NCBI GenBank assembly: GCA_035533075.1
Contig: DATLUO010000185.1
Coordinates: 1 to 64,000 of the forward strand
Direction: 5' to 3'
Origin: Pirellulales bacterium
Lineage (GTDB): Bacteria > Planctomycetota > Planctomycetia > Pirellulales > JAICIG01
DNA length: 64,000 nt
Shown here: positions 48,193 through 57,332 of the stretch, piece by piece
How positions within the stretch are numbered: position 1 is the first letter of the stretch
How the letters are laid out: each line of letters starts with the position of its first letter
The notes under the pieces: generated by a model
Told to the model about the DNA's origin: nothing
Databases searched by the model: none
The model's input: only the letters and a program-made list of their open reading frames with translations
Position numbers and translations under genes: made by a program

Positions 48193-49242
48193 GTGATAAA
48201 GATCGAACTTCTTCGCGCGCATGAGCTATCTGATTCGCTAAAGAGCGACTGGGCTCGGATTCAGGAAGCTCACGCGGAATTCGACAGCCCATATTTTCGG
48301 GTCGAATTCACCGATGCCGTCGCCGCCGTCCGAGATGATGTCTGGATTGCGGTACTGGAACAGGCCGGGCAGCCGGTTGGCTTTTTTCCCTTTCACCGGG
48401 ACCGATCCGGCGTTGGTTGGCCGGTAGGGGCCGGGATGTCGGATTTTCACGGCGTGATCGCTCACCCTGACCTTCTCTGGCGGCCGAACCAACTGATTCG
48501 GGATTGTGGTTTGAAGGAATGGAAGTTTCACGCGCTGGTCGTGTCGGACGAGCGTTTCGCTTCGTTCGCAGACTCGACCGGCGGCTCGCCTTTCATCGAC
48601 GTTTCGCAAGGATTTGAAGCATACGCGAACGAGCAGCGCCGCCGCGGCTCGCGGGTAGTCGACCGACTGAAGGCCTTGGCCCGGAAACTCCATCGGGAAG
48701 TCGGTCCGTTGCGATACGAAGCCCATTGTGCCGATGCCGCTAGGTTGCACCAGTTGCTGGACTGGAAGTGGCGGCGCTATGGCTCGAAGGAACCAACTCG
48801 CGATTCGTGGCCGCAGTGGCGGATTGGGCTGCTCGAGCGCATTCAACGAGCCGCAGCCCCTGCTTTCGCCGGCATGTGTTCACTCTTGTGGGCTGGGGAT
48901 AAGCTTGTGGCGGCGCATATGGGGATGCGCGCGGGTCGGGTATTCCACTATTGGTTTCCATCGTATGACGAAGCTTACGCCCGTTACTCACCCGGCCTAT
49001 TGTTGCTCGTTGACATTCTCAAGGACGCCCATCGCCTCGGGGTGGAACGTGCTGATCTTGGCCAGGGAGGCGAGGATTATAAAGGGCGGTTCATGACGGG
49101 AAGTATTGGATTGCTGACAGGTTCAATCGTCGTCTCTCCGCGAAGACGCGCACTTCGCCGCTTCAAGCGACAGTCGTTGTCGCTGCTGCGTAAAACGCCG
49201 CTGCGCCCCCTTTGGCGAAGCGTGAGAACGTTGTTTTCCTAA
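48193..49242 (+). CDS. FemAB/BioF2-like GNAT-fold acyltransferase
   Basis: 349 residues from GTG 48193. Pattern typical of CelD/BioF2-like GNAT proteins found in exopolysaccharide loci: SDWARIQEAHAEFDSPYFRVEF at the start, VGFFPFHRDRSGVGWPVGAGMSDFHG, and a second GNAT-like half with AGDKLVAAHMGMRAGRVFHYWFPSYDEAYARYSPGLLLL. It likely transfers an acyl or aminoacyl group to a sugar. Directly followed by the exporter permease with no gap. The frame is open upstream within the previous gene, hence the start is a choice. Confidence 0.85.
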   Translation: MIKIELLRAHELSDSLKSDWARIQEAHAEFDSPYFRVEFTDAVAAVRDDVWIAVLEQAGQPVGFFPFHRDRSGVGWPVGAGMSDFHGVIAHPDLLWRPNQLIRDCGLKEWKFHALVVSDERFASFADSTGGSPFIDVSQGFEAYANEQRRRGSRVVDRLKALARKLHREVGPLRYEAHCADAARLHQLLDWKWRRYGSKEPTRDSWPQWRIGLLERIQRAAAPAFAGMCSLLWAGDKLVAAHMGMRAGRVFHYWFPSYDEAYARYSPGLLLLVDILKDAHRLGVERADLGQGGEDYKGRFMTGSIGLLTGSIVVSPRRRALRRFKRQSLSLLRKTPLRPLWRSVRTLFS

Positions 49243-50220
49243 ATGGAACGAATGTCCGAAATCTTTGATAGCGTGGAGGCCGTCTCGCAAGGTCCGACGA
49301 CCCTCACCGAGCGAGGGCCCGATCACCGGCTGGCGCGCGACGCCTCGCAAAGCTTCGTGGCCGCCTCGCAAATGGCGACCGAACCGGCCGCCGACGCAGG
49401 CTATGAGTTGATTTTGGAGCCGGGGCGGGCCGAACGCAACTACTGGCGCGATTTGGTCCGTTATCGTGAGCTGTTTTATATTCTCGCCTGGCGCGACATC
49501 GCCGTGCGATACAAGCAGACCGTGCTCGGTGTGGCCTGGGCCCTCGTTCGGCCTTTTTTGACGATGCTGATTTTCACGGTGATCTTCGGCCGTCTGGCCA
49601 AGCTGCCCAGCGAAGGCGAAGCTCCCTACCCGTTGCTCGTGCTTGCCGGCATGCTCCCCTGGACGCTCTTCTCGACGGCCTTGGGCGAAGCCTCCAATAG
49701 CCTCGTGGCCAACGCCAACCTGATCGGCAAGGTCTACTTTCCTCGCTTGATCGTGCCCGCGGCCGCCGTCGTGGTGGCCTTCGTCGATTTTCTCATCAGT
49801 CTGGTGTTGCTTCTGGCCGCGATGGTTTATTACCGCTTCGCGCCGGGATGGCAGGTGACGGCGCTGCCCGGCTTCCTGCTCCTGGCGCTCTTGGCAAGCC
49901 TCGGGCCTGGTCTGTATCTGACGGCGCTCAACGTCAAGTACCGCGATTTCCGCTACATCATTCCCTTTGTGGTGCAGTTCGGGCTTTACGTTTCGCCGGT
50001 CGGCTTTTCCAGCAGCGTCATTCCCGAGAAATGGCGGCTTCTCTACAGCCTCAACCCGATCGTCGGGGTCATCGATGGCTTTCGCTGGTGCCTGTTGGGC
50101 GGCGAGAGCGGCCTTTACCTGCCCGGTTTTGCGCTGAGCGTCACGGTCGTGGCCCTGTTTCTTTGGCTGGGCGTTCGGAAGTTCCGCTCGATGGAGCGCT
50201 CGTTCGCCGACATCATCTGA
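49243..50220 (+). CDS. ABC-2 type polysaccharide exporter permease (Wzm/TagG-like)
   Basis: 325 residues from ATG 49243, directly after the previous stop; 49252 is an alternative ATG. The family signature RELFYILAWRDIAVRYKQTVLGVAWALVRPFLTMLIFTVIFG is clear. About six hydrophobic helices follow, ending before FRSMERSFADII, typical of the Wzm C-terminus. The first ~60 residues are soluble. It forms the channel of an exporter with the ATPase gene 3 bases downstream. Confidence 0.95.
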   Translation: MERMSEIFDSVEAVSQGPTTLTERGPDHRLARDASQSFVAASQMATEPAADAGYELILEPGRAERNYWRDLVRYRELFYILAWRDIAVRYKQTVLGVAWALVRPFLTMLIFTVIFGRLAKLPSEGEAPYPLLVLAGMLPWTLFSTALGEASNSLVANANLIGKVYFPRLIVPAAAVVVAFVDFLISLVLLLAAMVYYRFAPGWQVTALPGFLLLALLASLGPGLYLTALNVKYRDFRYIIPFVVQFGLYVSPVGFSSSVIPEKWRLLYSLNPIVGVIDGFRWCLLGGESGLYLPGFALSVTVVALFLWLGVRKFRSMERSFADII

Positions 50221-50223
50221 CGT

Positions 50224-51549
50224 ATGTCCGACGTAATCATTCAGGCTGAGAATCTCGGCAAGTCGTACCGCATCGGCGCGGCGGGCCCGCGCGAGCGCTA
50301 CACGGCGCTGCGCGACGTGCTCAGCCGCCAGGCGCGCGGGCTTTGGAACGCCGCCGGCCGCGCGCTCAGGCGCGAAGCGCTCCGCCCCCGCGCTGAGTCG
50401 GAAGAGTTCTGGGCGCTGCGCGACGTCTCCTTCGAGGTGCGGCGGGGCGAGGCGGTAGGCATCATCGGCCGCAATGGGGCGGGGAAAAGCACGTTATTGA
50501 AAATCCTCTCGCGGATCACCGAGCCCAGCGCGGGCCGCGTGACGCTCCGCGGCCGCGTGGCCAGCTTGCTGGAGGTGGGCACCGGCTTTCACCCCGAGCT
50601 GACCGGTCGCGAAAATATCTACCTGAATGGGGCGGTCCTCGGCATGACGCGCGCGGAAATCAAGCGCAAGTTCGACGAGATCGTCGCCTTTGCCGAGGTC
50701 GAGAAATTCCTCCATACGCCGGTCAAGCGCTACTCGTCCGGCATGTACGTGCGCCTGGCCTTCGCCGTGGCGGCGCACCTCGAGCCGGAAATATTGGTCG
50801 TCGACGAGGTGCTGGCGGTCGGCGACGCACAGTTCCAGAAGAAGTCCTTGGGAAAGATGGGCGACGTGGCCAAGGGCGGCCGGATCGTACTGTTCGTGAG
50901 CCATAACCTGGCCGCCGTAGCCGCGCTTTGTCAAAAGGCGATCCTCCTCAAGGACGGACGACTGCTTGGTGCCGCGTCCGCCCACCAGGTCATCGCGGAT
51001 TACCAGAGCGGGCTATACATGCCGGATACCGATGCCCGCCACAAACTCTTCTTCGACGACGCGCATGCCGTTGGAATCACCAACTGTGTGGCGGAGCTCA
51101 CGCCCAACGCTGAAAATGAAGTTGACCTGACGCTCCGGCTCGACGTTATCTCGCACCGACCGCGCTCGAATATCGGCGTCGGTTTTCAAATCGACACGTT
51201 GAGCGGTGTTCGAGCATGCATGATCGCCCCCATGATGACGAATTACGTCATCGATCGCGCGAAGGGATCGGTGACTTGCGCCTTTCGATGCGAATCCGTC
51301 AGCCGGTTCCTTGCGGGCGGCGATTACAGCGTGACCTTCTGGCTCTCGCAGCCGCGGGTCGAAGCGCTGCTTTGGGCTGAAAACGCCTTGCGGTTCTCAA
51401 TTCCTCCGTCGGATCCCTACATGAACGGCGTTTACTTTGAGTGTGAACCGCACGGCATTGTGCCCTTGCCGACCACGTTCCAGGTCGAGGAACGCCACCC
51501 CGACCGCGGAGGCCTTCCGACGCCGGCGATATCGAGCGCGATCGTGTAG
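50224..51549 (+). CDS. ABC exporter ATPase with Wzt C-terminal domain
   Basis: 441 residues. Walker A GRNGAGKST near residue 82, signature YSSGMYVRLAFAVAAHL, Walker B ILVVDEVLAVGD, H-loop SHNL, then residues about 260-441 match the Wzt C-terminal beta-sandwich (LRLDVISHRPRSNIGVGFQI) that binds the modified end of a polysaccharide. Its presence suggests the exporter recognises a terminally capped chain, possibly capped by one of the methyltransferases of this locus. Confidence 0.95.
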   Translation: MSDVIIQAENLGKSYRIGAAGPRERYTALRDVLSRQARGLWNAAGRALRREALRPRAESEEFWALRDVSFEVRRGEAVGIIGRNGAGKSTLLKILSRITEPSAGRVTLRGRVASLLEVGTGFHPELTGRENIYLNGAVLGMTRAEIKRKFDEIVAFAEVEKFLHTPVKRYSSGMYVRLAFAVAAHLEPEILVVDEVLAVGDAQFQKKSLGKMGDVAKGGRIVLFVSHNLAAVAALCQKAILLKDGRLLGAASAHQVIADYQSGLYMPDTDARHKLFFDDAHAVGITNCVAELTPNAENEVDLTLRLDVISHRPRSNIGVGFQIDTLSGVRACMIAPMMTNYVIDRAKGSVTCAFRCESVSRFLAGGDYSVTFWLSQPRVEALLWAENALRFSIPPSDPYMNGVYFECEPHGIVPLPTTFQVEERHPDRGGLPTPAISSAIV

Positions 51550-51553
51550 TCCA

Positions 51554-52414
51554 ATGCAACTTGTCCCGTTCCAAAAAGGAATCTCGCGCGCCGCGAGATC
51601 GACGGCCAAGAAGCTGCTGCCCGGACCAGCGGCCTGGTGGACCCAGCGCGGTCTGAAACGGCAGTATTTGGAGACGCCTCGCCATGCGACCATGCAATAC
51701 GACGCGATTTCTGTACTGCAATGTTGCATCGCCTACAATGAGTACGGCGGGTACTGCGTGCCCCTGGCGTCGCGTTACCGCCCGTGCGCGCAACAAATCC
51801 TCGCCGGGTGCGTTTGGGAACGCGAAACGCTGGAATTCATGATGGCGCGTGGGGGCGATGTCATCCACGCCGGAACCTATTTTGGCGACTTTTTGCCCGC
51901 GCTTTCGAACTCGCGCGCGGCCGGCGCCGGGGTGTGGGCGTTTGAACCTAATCCCGAAAACTACCAGTGCGCCCGCATCACGACGCAAATAAACCGATTG
52001 ACGAACGTCAACCTCTTTCATGCCGGCTTGGGCGCCGCCCGCGGGGCTTCGATGATGCGCACAACGGATGAACGGGGCCAGCCGCTGGGAGGGTTGAGTC
52101 AAATCATCTCGAACCGGACGATCGGCTGCGCTCGCACGGAATCGGTCGAAATGACTCGCATCGACGACGTGTTTCCGGCCCATCGAAATGTCGAGATCAT
52201 CCAGCTTGACGTTGAAGGGATGGAACAGGAGGCATTGGAGGGGGCGATGCGGACCATTGGTCGCTGTTTGCCGGTCTTGATTCTGGAGACGGTGCCCGGC
52301 GACGACTGGGTGCGCGCGAACCTCCTTCCCTTGGGATACCGCGTCGAGCGTACGGTGCTCGACAACACTGTTTTTGCCACCCGGCGAATCCCGACCGCCA
52401 ACCAAGGACTCTGA
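51554..52414 (+). CDS. FkbM family methyltransferase (1)
   Basis: 286 residues from ATG 51554, 4 bases after the ATPase stop. The SAM-binding glycine motif is weak (GGDVIHAGTYFGDF), followed by VWAFEPNPENYQCARI and a characteristic IIQLDVEGMEQEALEGA. FkbM proteins methylate sugar hydroxyls or related groups. The motif HAGTYFGDF replaces the usual DIGANxG, so activity is less certain. Probable polymer decoration or capping enzyme. Confidence 0.85.
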   Translation: MQLVPFQKGISRAARSTAKKLLPGPAAWWTQRGLKRQYLETPRHATMQYDAISVLQCCIAYNEYGGYCVPLASRYRPCAQQILAGCVWERETLEFMMARGGDVIHAGTYFGDFLPALSNSRAAGAGVWAFEPNPENYQCARITTQINRLTNVNLFHAGLGAARGASMMRTTDERGQPLGGLSQIISNRTIGCARTESVEMTRIDDVFPAHRNVEIIQLDVEGMEQEALEGAMRTIGRCLPVLILETVPGDDWVRANLLPLGYRVERTVLDNTVFATRRIPTANQGL

Positions 52415-52419
52415 GACAC

Positions 52420-53448
52420 ATGGCGATTCCTGGCTTTGCCGTGGACTCCTACCTACCCAGGTTATGGCGGATCGTGCAAGCGGAGACCCGCCGACTTCGG
52501 GCGACACGTTACGTGTCGCCCGAATGGCTCGCGGCCCATCCCGTCTCCACCGAGGACCCGATTATCATTGGCGGCTGCGGCCGTAGCGGCACGACGATGA
52601 TGAGCGTCATGTTGAATAGCCACTCGCAGGTTTATTGCGGCGCGGAAGACGCGCTGTTGCTGGACGAGGAGTTCTCCTTGCCTCAAGTGGCGAAGCAATA
52701 CCGCTACGATTTGGCGGCGTTGGTCGACGAGGCCCGAGGCTTCGATAATCGAGGGGAGTTTACCGAGTTTGTGATGCGCGACCAGAAACAACGCCGCAAC
52801 GTCTCGCGCTTCGCGACCAAGCAGCCGCGATATGCCTTATGTCTGCCGACTTTGCTCCAGCGCTTCCCCTGCGCCCGTTTTATTTACCTCTGCCGAGACG
52901 GCCGCGACGTCGCCGTCTCGTTTCGCAAGAACGAGCGCCGTCTCGTCGGCCTGTGGCCGCTCGCGGCCGAAGACCGGGATGTTGCGCATTTGTCGCCGAA
53001 GAAAGATCGTCTCGCGCGGCAGCGCTACGACCGCACGCACGACGCGGCCGGGATGCTTTCGATGACGCACTGCGCGGACGTCTGGCGGTTGTACGTCAAC
53101 GCCTTTTATCCGTTTGAGCGCGACCCGCGGTGCAGGTACGTCCGCTATGAGGATTTAGTGACGCGCCCCCGAGAAACGTTGACCGACCTTTGCGCGTTTT
53201 TAGACTTGCCTTTCGAAGAGTCGATGCTCACATTCCATAGCGGCAAGGGCGTGGAAGGACGCGATGAATTGAGCGACCCGCACCATGCGAAGGTCAAGTC
53301 GCAACTCGATCCGACGCGTCTGGGCGTCTGGCGGCAAGAGTTGACGCGCGGACAGGTGCGCGAGTTTGAGACACGCGCGGGCCGGGAATTGCTTCACGGG
53401 CGCTACGAGTTGAGTGAAGGATTCGCGGAACAGTGCGTAGCATGCTGA
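52420..53448 (+). CDS. sulfotransferase family protein
   Basis: 342 residues. The PAPS-binding loop IIIGGCGRSGTTMM is near residue 47 and a second PAPS region RFIYLCRDGRDVAVSF near 150. Later YVRYEDLVTRPRETL matches the family. It would transfer sulfate from PAPS to a sugar, giving a sulfated polymer. The next gene starts inside its last codons (ATGCTGA). Confidence 0.92.
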   Translation: MAIPGFAVDSYLPRLWRIVQAETRRLRATRYVSPEWLAAHPVSTEDPIIIGGCGRSGTTMMSVMLNSHSQVYCGAEDALLLDEEFSLPQVAKQYRYDLAALVDEARGFDNRGEFTEFVMRDQKQRRNVSRFATKQPRYALCLPTLLQRFPCARFIYLCRDGRDVAVSFRKNERRLVGLWPLAAEDRDVAHLSPKKDRLARQRYDRTHDAAGMLSMTHCADVWRLYVNAFYPFERDPRCRYVRYEDLVTRPRETLTDLCAFLDLPFEESMLTFHSGKGVEGRDELSDPHHAKVKSQLDPTRLGVWRQELTRGQVREFETRAGRELLHGRYELSEGFAEQCVAC

Positions 53449-54350
53449 AGCGAATCAAGCGGCTGTTACCGCTGCACCCGCGGGCTTTGTGGCATTCGCT
53501 TACGACCTATCGCCGTTTTCTGGGAACCATCAAGCCGGAGTTGCTGCGCGGAACCGAGGACGAGCGATTGGCATGGCACCGTTCCTTGACGCGAAGTTGC
53601 GAAGTCGCCCGTCTGCAGGCGCCCATCGGCCGCCGCCTGGTCGTGCTCGCGCCTCACCCGGACGACGAGTCGATCGGCGCCGGCGGCCTGCTTCTGGCGC
53701 ACGAAGGTCGCTGCGAAATTCATATCGTGAATTTGTTCGCCGGCAAGGGAGGTGGGCAACTTTCCCCAGGCCCCGCCTGCGCCCAGTCGTGCTCCCAGGA
53801 AGAGCTCATCGCCGCCAGACGCAAAGAACTGATTGCCGCCGGAGCGATGATCGGCGCCGCATCGATTCACTACTTGGATCTTCCGGCGGGGCAAGCGTCG
53901 CTTACGACCGAGAGCGCCGACGCGCTGGGGCGAGTTGTCGAACAACTTCGCCCCGATGTGGTTCTGTTGCCCTGGTACCTCGACAACCATGGCGATCACC
54001 GTGCGACAAACGCGCTCTTCGCATGGTCCTGCCGAGACATCGACTGTATCGTGCTGGGCTACGAGATTTGGACCCTCTGTCCGCCGAACTCCGTTCTCGA
54101 CATTACCGACTGGCTCGACAAAAAGCTGGCGCTCGTGGCGCTCTACCAAACCCAACTCAACACGGTCGACTACCTTAATTTCGTCCGCGGGGCCGCGATG
54201 ACCCGAGGGTTTCTACACAGCGTGAGGGCCAAGAGAACCGGCGCCGCGGAGGCGTTTCTCGCCATGCCCAACCGCGATTATTGCGACGTCGTGACCAGCT
54301 TGTACGGCGATCGCGGCCGGCCGAACCCATTCGCACTGCCGCTTTTCTGA
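53442..54350 (+). CDS. PIG-L family deacetylase
   Basis: 302 residues from ATG 53442 (GTG 53433 possible). The zinc-binding motif is APHPDDESIGAGG near residue 70, with a further ligand in NHGDHRATN. The family removes N-acetyl groups from GlcNAc-type sugars. The N-terminal ~65 residues are basic. Overlap with the sulfotransferase gene indicates coupling; together they could produce N-deacetylated, sulfated sugars (inference). Confidence 0.92.
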   Translation: MLKRIKRLLPLHPRALWHSLTTYRRFLGTIKPELLRGTEDERLAWHRSLTRSCEVARLQAPIGRRLVVLAPHPDDESIGAGGLLLAHEGRCEIHIVNLFAGKGGGQLSPGPACAQSCSQEELIAARRKELIAAGAMIGAASIHYLDLPAGQASLTTESADALGRVVEQLRPDVVLLPWYLDNHGDHRATNALFAWSCRDIDCIVLGYEIWTLCPPNSVLDITDWLDKKLALVALYQTQLNTVDYLNFVRGAAMTRGFLHSVRAKRTGAAEAFLAMPNRDYCDVVTSLYGDRGRPNPFALPLF

Positions 54351-54364
54351 CGCCGGGTCCGCCC

Positions 54365-55126
54365 ATGTTCAGCTCGTGGTTGGCAAGATGTCGTCGTCTC
54401 CCCGCCAGACTCCGTCGCTCCCTCCGGGACCGTGGACTCCCGGCGACGCTGGGAGTCTGCCGCGGCCGTCTCTTGACTCACGTGAAGAGGTTGTCGCCGA
54501 CGAACATTCGCAAAGAACGCAGCGAGAACCGCTTCGACAACGCCTTCAACGTGGACACAAGCGGCATCAAGATTCTCGCGGAAGACGACATACCGTACTC
54601 GACCTTCGCTGACGCAACCCACTACCAAGCGTCGAACCCGTTGGTGTTTGGCGCGATGCTGAAATCGTTGGGGATCGATTATCGCGACTTCACGTTTGTC
54701 GATGTGGGGTCGGGCAAAGGCCGAACGCTTTTGCTGGCTGCACAATACGGATTCAAGAGGATCGTGGGCATTGAGTTCGACCGACAACTACACGAAACCG
54801 CAGTCAGGAACGTTAATCAGTATAGGACGACAACTGGCAGCCGCCGTCAAGTGGAGTGTCTTCACGCGGATGGCACAAGATGGGCGCCGGCGACGGACAA
54901 GGTGGTGCTGTACCTGTTCAACCCTTTCGGCGCGAGTTGCTTGGCGGCCTTGCTCGCAAACGTCCAAGAGTCTCTGAAGTCGGGGCCCGCGAACGAAATC
55001 TATGTCTTGTATTTGCATCCCGTTCATGAGCAGGTGTTTGCCCAATTCGACGTGTTCAGCCAAGTTTGCCGCTCCGAAAAGCATGATTTCGTTGTCTACG
55101 CCACAATTCCAGTCCGGGCCGCCTGA
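54365..55126 (+). CDS. class I SAM-dependent methyltransferase
   Basis: 253 residues from ATG 54365. SAM motif I TFVDVGSGKGRTLLLAAQYG near residue 115, followed by RIVGIEFDRQLHETA and KVVLYLFNPFG. The N-terminal 50 residues are Arg-rich. The acceptor is not known. The family also contains histone-methyltransferase-like DOT1-type folds, but nothing specific is visible. Its last ~40 bases overlap the proposed start of the next gene. Confidence 0.85.
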   Translation: MFSSWLARCRRLPARLRRSLRDRGLPATLGVCRGRLLTHVKRLSPTNIRKERSENRFDNAFNVDTSGIKILAEDDIPYSTFADATHYQASNPLVFGAMLKSLGIDYRDFTFVDVGSGKGRTLLLAAQYGFKRIVGIEFDRQLHETAVRNVNQYRTTTGSRRQVECLHADGTRWAPATDKVVLYLFNPFGASCLAALLANVQESLKSGPANEIYVLYLHPVHEQVFAQFDVFSQVCRSEKHDFVVYATIPVRAA

Positions 55127-56453
55127 GAACATTTTGCGAATCGCCCATTTGCCTTCGAGCTACTTCCCCGACACGCTCGGTGGGACGGAAGTTTACGTGC
55201 AATCATTGTGCAAGCTGTTGGAAGAGCTCGGTCACGCGACGGCCGTCGTCTGGCACAGCGAAACCGCGGCGGGGCTGCCGGAAAACGCATTTCCGTTGGG
55301 GACGCTCCCGCCACCGCGTCGCAGCCACTTGTACACGAGATTTGCCGGAGCAGAGCCGCGCGGGTTTCGAGATTTCCTGCGTGGTTGGAAGCCCGACGTC
55401 GTGCATTTCCACGCCTTTACCTTGGGCGCCGGCGGCGATCATGCCGAGTGCTGTCGGCGCGAGAACGTTCCCTATGTGATCACGTACCACACGGCGGCCA
55501 TGTCGTGCGCTCGCGGCACATTGCTGCGTTGGGGCGGCGACGTCTGCGACGGACGGCTCGACGCCAGGCAATGCGCGGCTTGCAGCCTGCACGGTCGAGG
55601 GTGGCCCAAGCCACTGGCCCAATTGGCGTCGCTCAGTCCGTTGCCGCACCGAGTCATCGCAGACTCGCCCTTGCTGCCGCGCGCCGCGCTGCCGTCGATG
55701 TTGAGGGAGTCGAACATGCGCTGGGCGCGGTTCTTCGGCGGCGCGGGCCGCGTGATCGCCTGCGCGGATTTCTGCCGCGACGTCCTGGTGGCCAATGGCC
55801 TGGCCCCCGATCGGATCGCCCTTGAGCGCCAAGGGCTTCCGGGCGATGACCGGCAGCGAACGTTGCGCCTGCCCGTGGCGGCGCGAAACGGTGGGCCGCT
55901 GCGTCTAGGGTATTTCGGCAGGATCAACGTCGCCAAAGGGGCCGATCTGTTTTCGGCGGCGGTGCGCGACCTTCGCGCCAGCGGCGTTGACGCGGTCGGC
56001 GAGTGGCTCGGCCCGATCGAGACCGATCGGCGATGGGCGGAGGCGATGTTCGCGGCGGGGGCGCCTTTCGTGCGATACGCGGGGCAAAGGCGCGGCCAGG
56101 ATCTGGAAGCGTGGATCCGCCAGCAGGATCTGATTATGATTCCCAGCCGTTGCGCGGAGACCGGGCCCTTGACGTTGTTGGAGGCCTGGGACGAGGGTAC
56201 GCCCGTCGTCGGCGCCGACCGCGGAGGCATCCGCGACTTCATGACCGCCGCGGGATTGGCGACCTGCCTCTTTGCACCCGGCGATGCGAGCGCGGCGGCG
56301 GCGGCCGTCCAGCGGATGTTGGCCTGGCCGGGTCCGGCGCCCGTGGTGCCCGTGCGTGGAATGCGCTCGCTCGCCGAGCGGATGGCGGCCATCTACCGTC
56401 GCGCCTGCGAACCGGCCGCCGAAAACTCCGCGAAAAGTTTTGCCAAAGCTTGA
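55083..56453 (+). CDS. glycosyltransferase GT4 (1)
   Basis: 456 residues from ATG 55083; this start overlaps the previous gene by 44 bases and a TTG at 55134 (LRIAHLPSSYFP) would avoid it. GT4 features: PDTLGGTEVYVQSL at the donor site, VVHFHAFTLGAGGDHAECC, GYFGRINVAKGADLF and PSRCAETGPLTLLEAWDEGTPVVGAD with the E-x7-E pattern. A Cys-rich insert (CDGRLDARQCAACSL) is typical of some GT4 members in such loci. Donor unknown. Confidence 0.92.
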   Translation: MISLSTPQFQSGPPENILRIAHLPSSYFPDTLGGTEVYVQSLCKLLEELGHATAVVWHSETAAGLPENAFPLGTLPPPRRSHLYTRFAGAEPRGFRDFLRGWKPDVVHFHAFTLGAGGDHAECCRRENVPYVITYHTAAMSCARGTLLRWGGDVCDGRLDARQCAACSLHGRGWPKPLAQLASLSPLPHRVIADSPLLPRAALPSMLRESNMRWARFFGGAGRVIACADFCRDVLVANGLAPDRIALERQGLPGDDRQRTLRLPVAARNGGPLRLGYFGRINVAKGADLFSAAVRDLRASGVDAVGEWLGPIETDRRWAEAMFAAGAPFVRYAGQRRGQDLEAWIRQQDLIMIPSRCAETGPLTLLEAWDEGTPVVGADRGGIRDFMTAAGLATCLFAPGDASAAAAAVQRMLAWPGPAPVVPVRGMRSLAERMAAIYRRACEPAAENSAKSFAKA

Positions 56454-56494
56454 AGCCTTGTCGCGCCACGCAATTCGCTGGAAGTGAACGACCA

Positions 56495-57307
56495 ATGCAG
56501 TGGGTGAAGGCCAATGCTCAATTTTTACTGGAAAAGGTGGTCAATCGACCTCGATTCAACGATTCGCGCCTTTACCACCTCTATCTTAGAATCCAGCACC
56601 GTGATCACAGCAGACAAAAGGAAGCGGAAAAGGAATTCTACCGGCAGGCGCTAGAGGCAGTCGATGCGAAACTCGTGTTCGACATCGGAGCGAATGGGGG
56701 CTCGAAAACCGCGATTTTCTCGCGCCTGGTTGAACGGGTATTGGCTGTTGAGCCCGATCCAACAGCCGTAAGGATACTCAAAGAACGCTTTTTGAACAAA
56801 CCGGCTGTCGCCATCGTCGATAAGGGGGTGGGCGCCGAGGAAGGAACCTTGCCATTCCATATCTTTGAAGATGCGGACTGCTACAACACGTTTTCGCCGA
56901 GCTGGGCCGCGGCGCTTGCCACTGGCGGCGCCATCGGCCGGCCTGCGAAAGCGGTCAAGGCGATTGTCGATATACCAGTCATAACGCTCGATCGGTTGAT
57001 TAGGGAACACGGCGTCCCATCGTACATCAAAATAGACGTTGAAGGATATGAAGTGCATGTAGTCAAAGGTTTGACTCAGCAGGTTCCCTTGCTCAGTTTT
57101 GAATGTAACCTGCCCGAGTTCGCTGCAGAGACGACCGAGTGTCTTTCCATCCTGGCGAAGCGTTGCTCGACAGCGGAGTTCAACTATTGTACTACAGAAC
57201 CTCCAGCAAAATTCGAATTGGATCAATGGATACCGTATGAGACGATGTCCAGAATCGTCGAGGCCGGGCGTAATCGTTTTATGGAGATTTATTGCAGGTC
57301 GTTGTGA
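56495..57307 (+). CDS. FkbM family methyltransferase (2)
   Basis: 270 residues from ATG 56495. SAM motif LVFDIGANGGSKTAIFSRL near residue 58, VLAVEPDPTAV, and the FkbM motif YIKIDVEGYEVHVVKGL. Codon use looks less GC-rich than its neighbours, which could mean more recent acquisition. Methyl acceptor unknown; likely a sugar of the polymer. Confidence 0.9.
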   Translation: MQWVKANAQFLLEKVVNRPRFNDSRLYHLYLRIQHRDHSRQKEAEKEFYRQALEAVDAKLVFDIGANGGSKTAIFSRLVERVLAVEPDPTAVRILKERFLNKPAVAIVDKGVGAEEGTLPFHIFEDADCYNTFSPSWAAALATGGAIGRPAKAVKAIVDIPVITLDRLIREHGVPSYIKIDVEGYEVHVVKGLTQQVPLLSFECNLPEFAAETTECLSILAKRCSTAEFNYCTTEPPAKFELDQWIPYETMSRIVEAGRNRFMEIYCRSL

Positions 57308-57332
57308 TTCCTACGCGAATTCCGTTGCCATC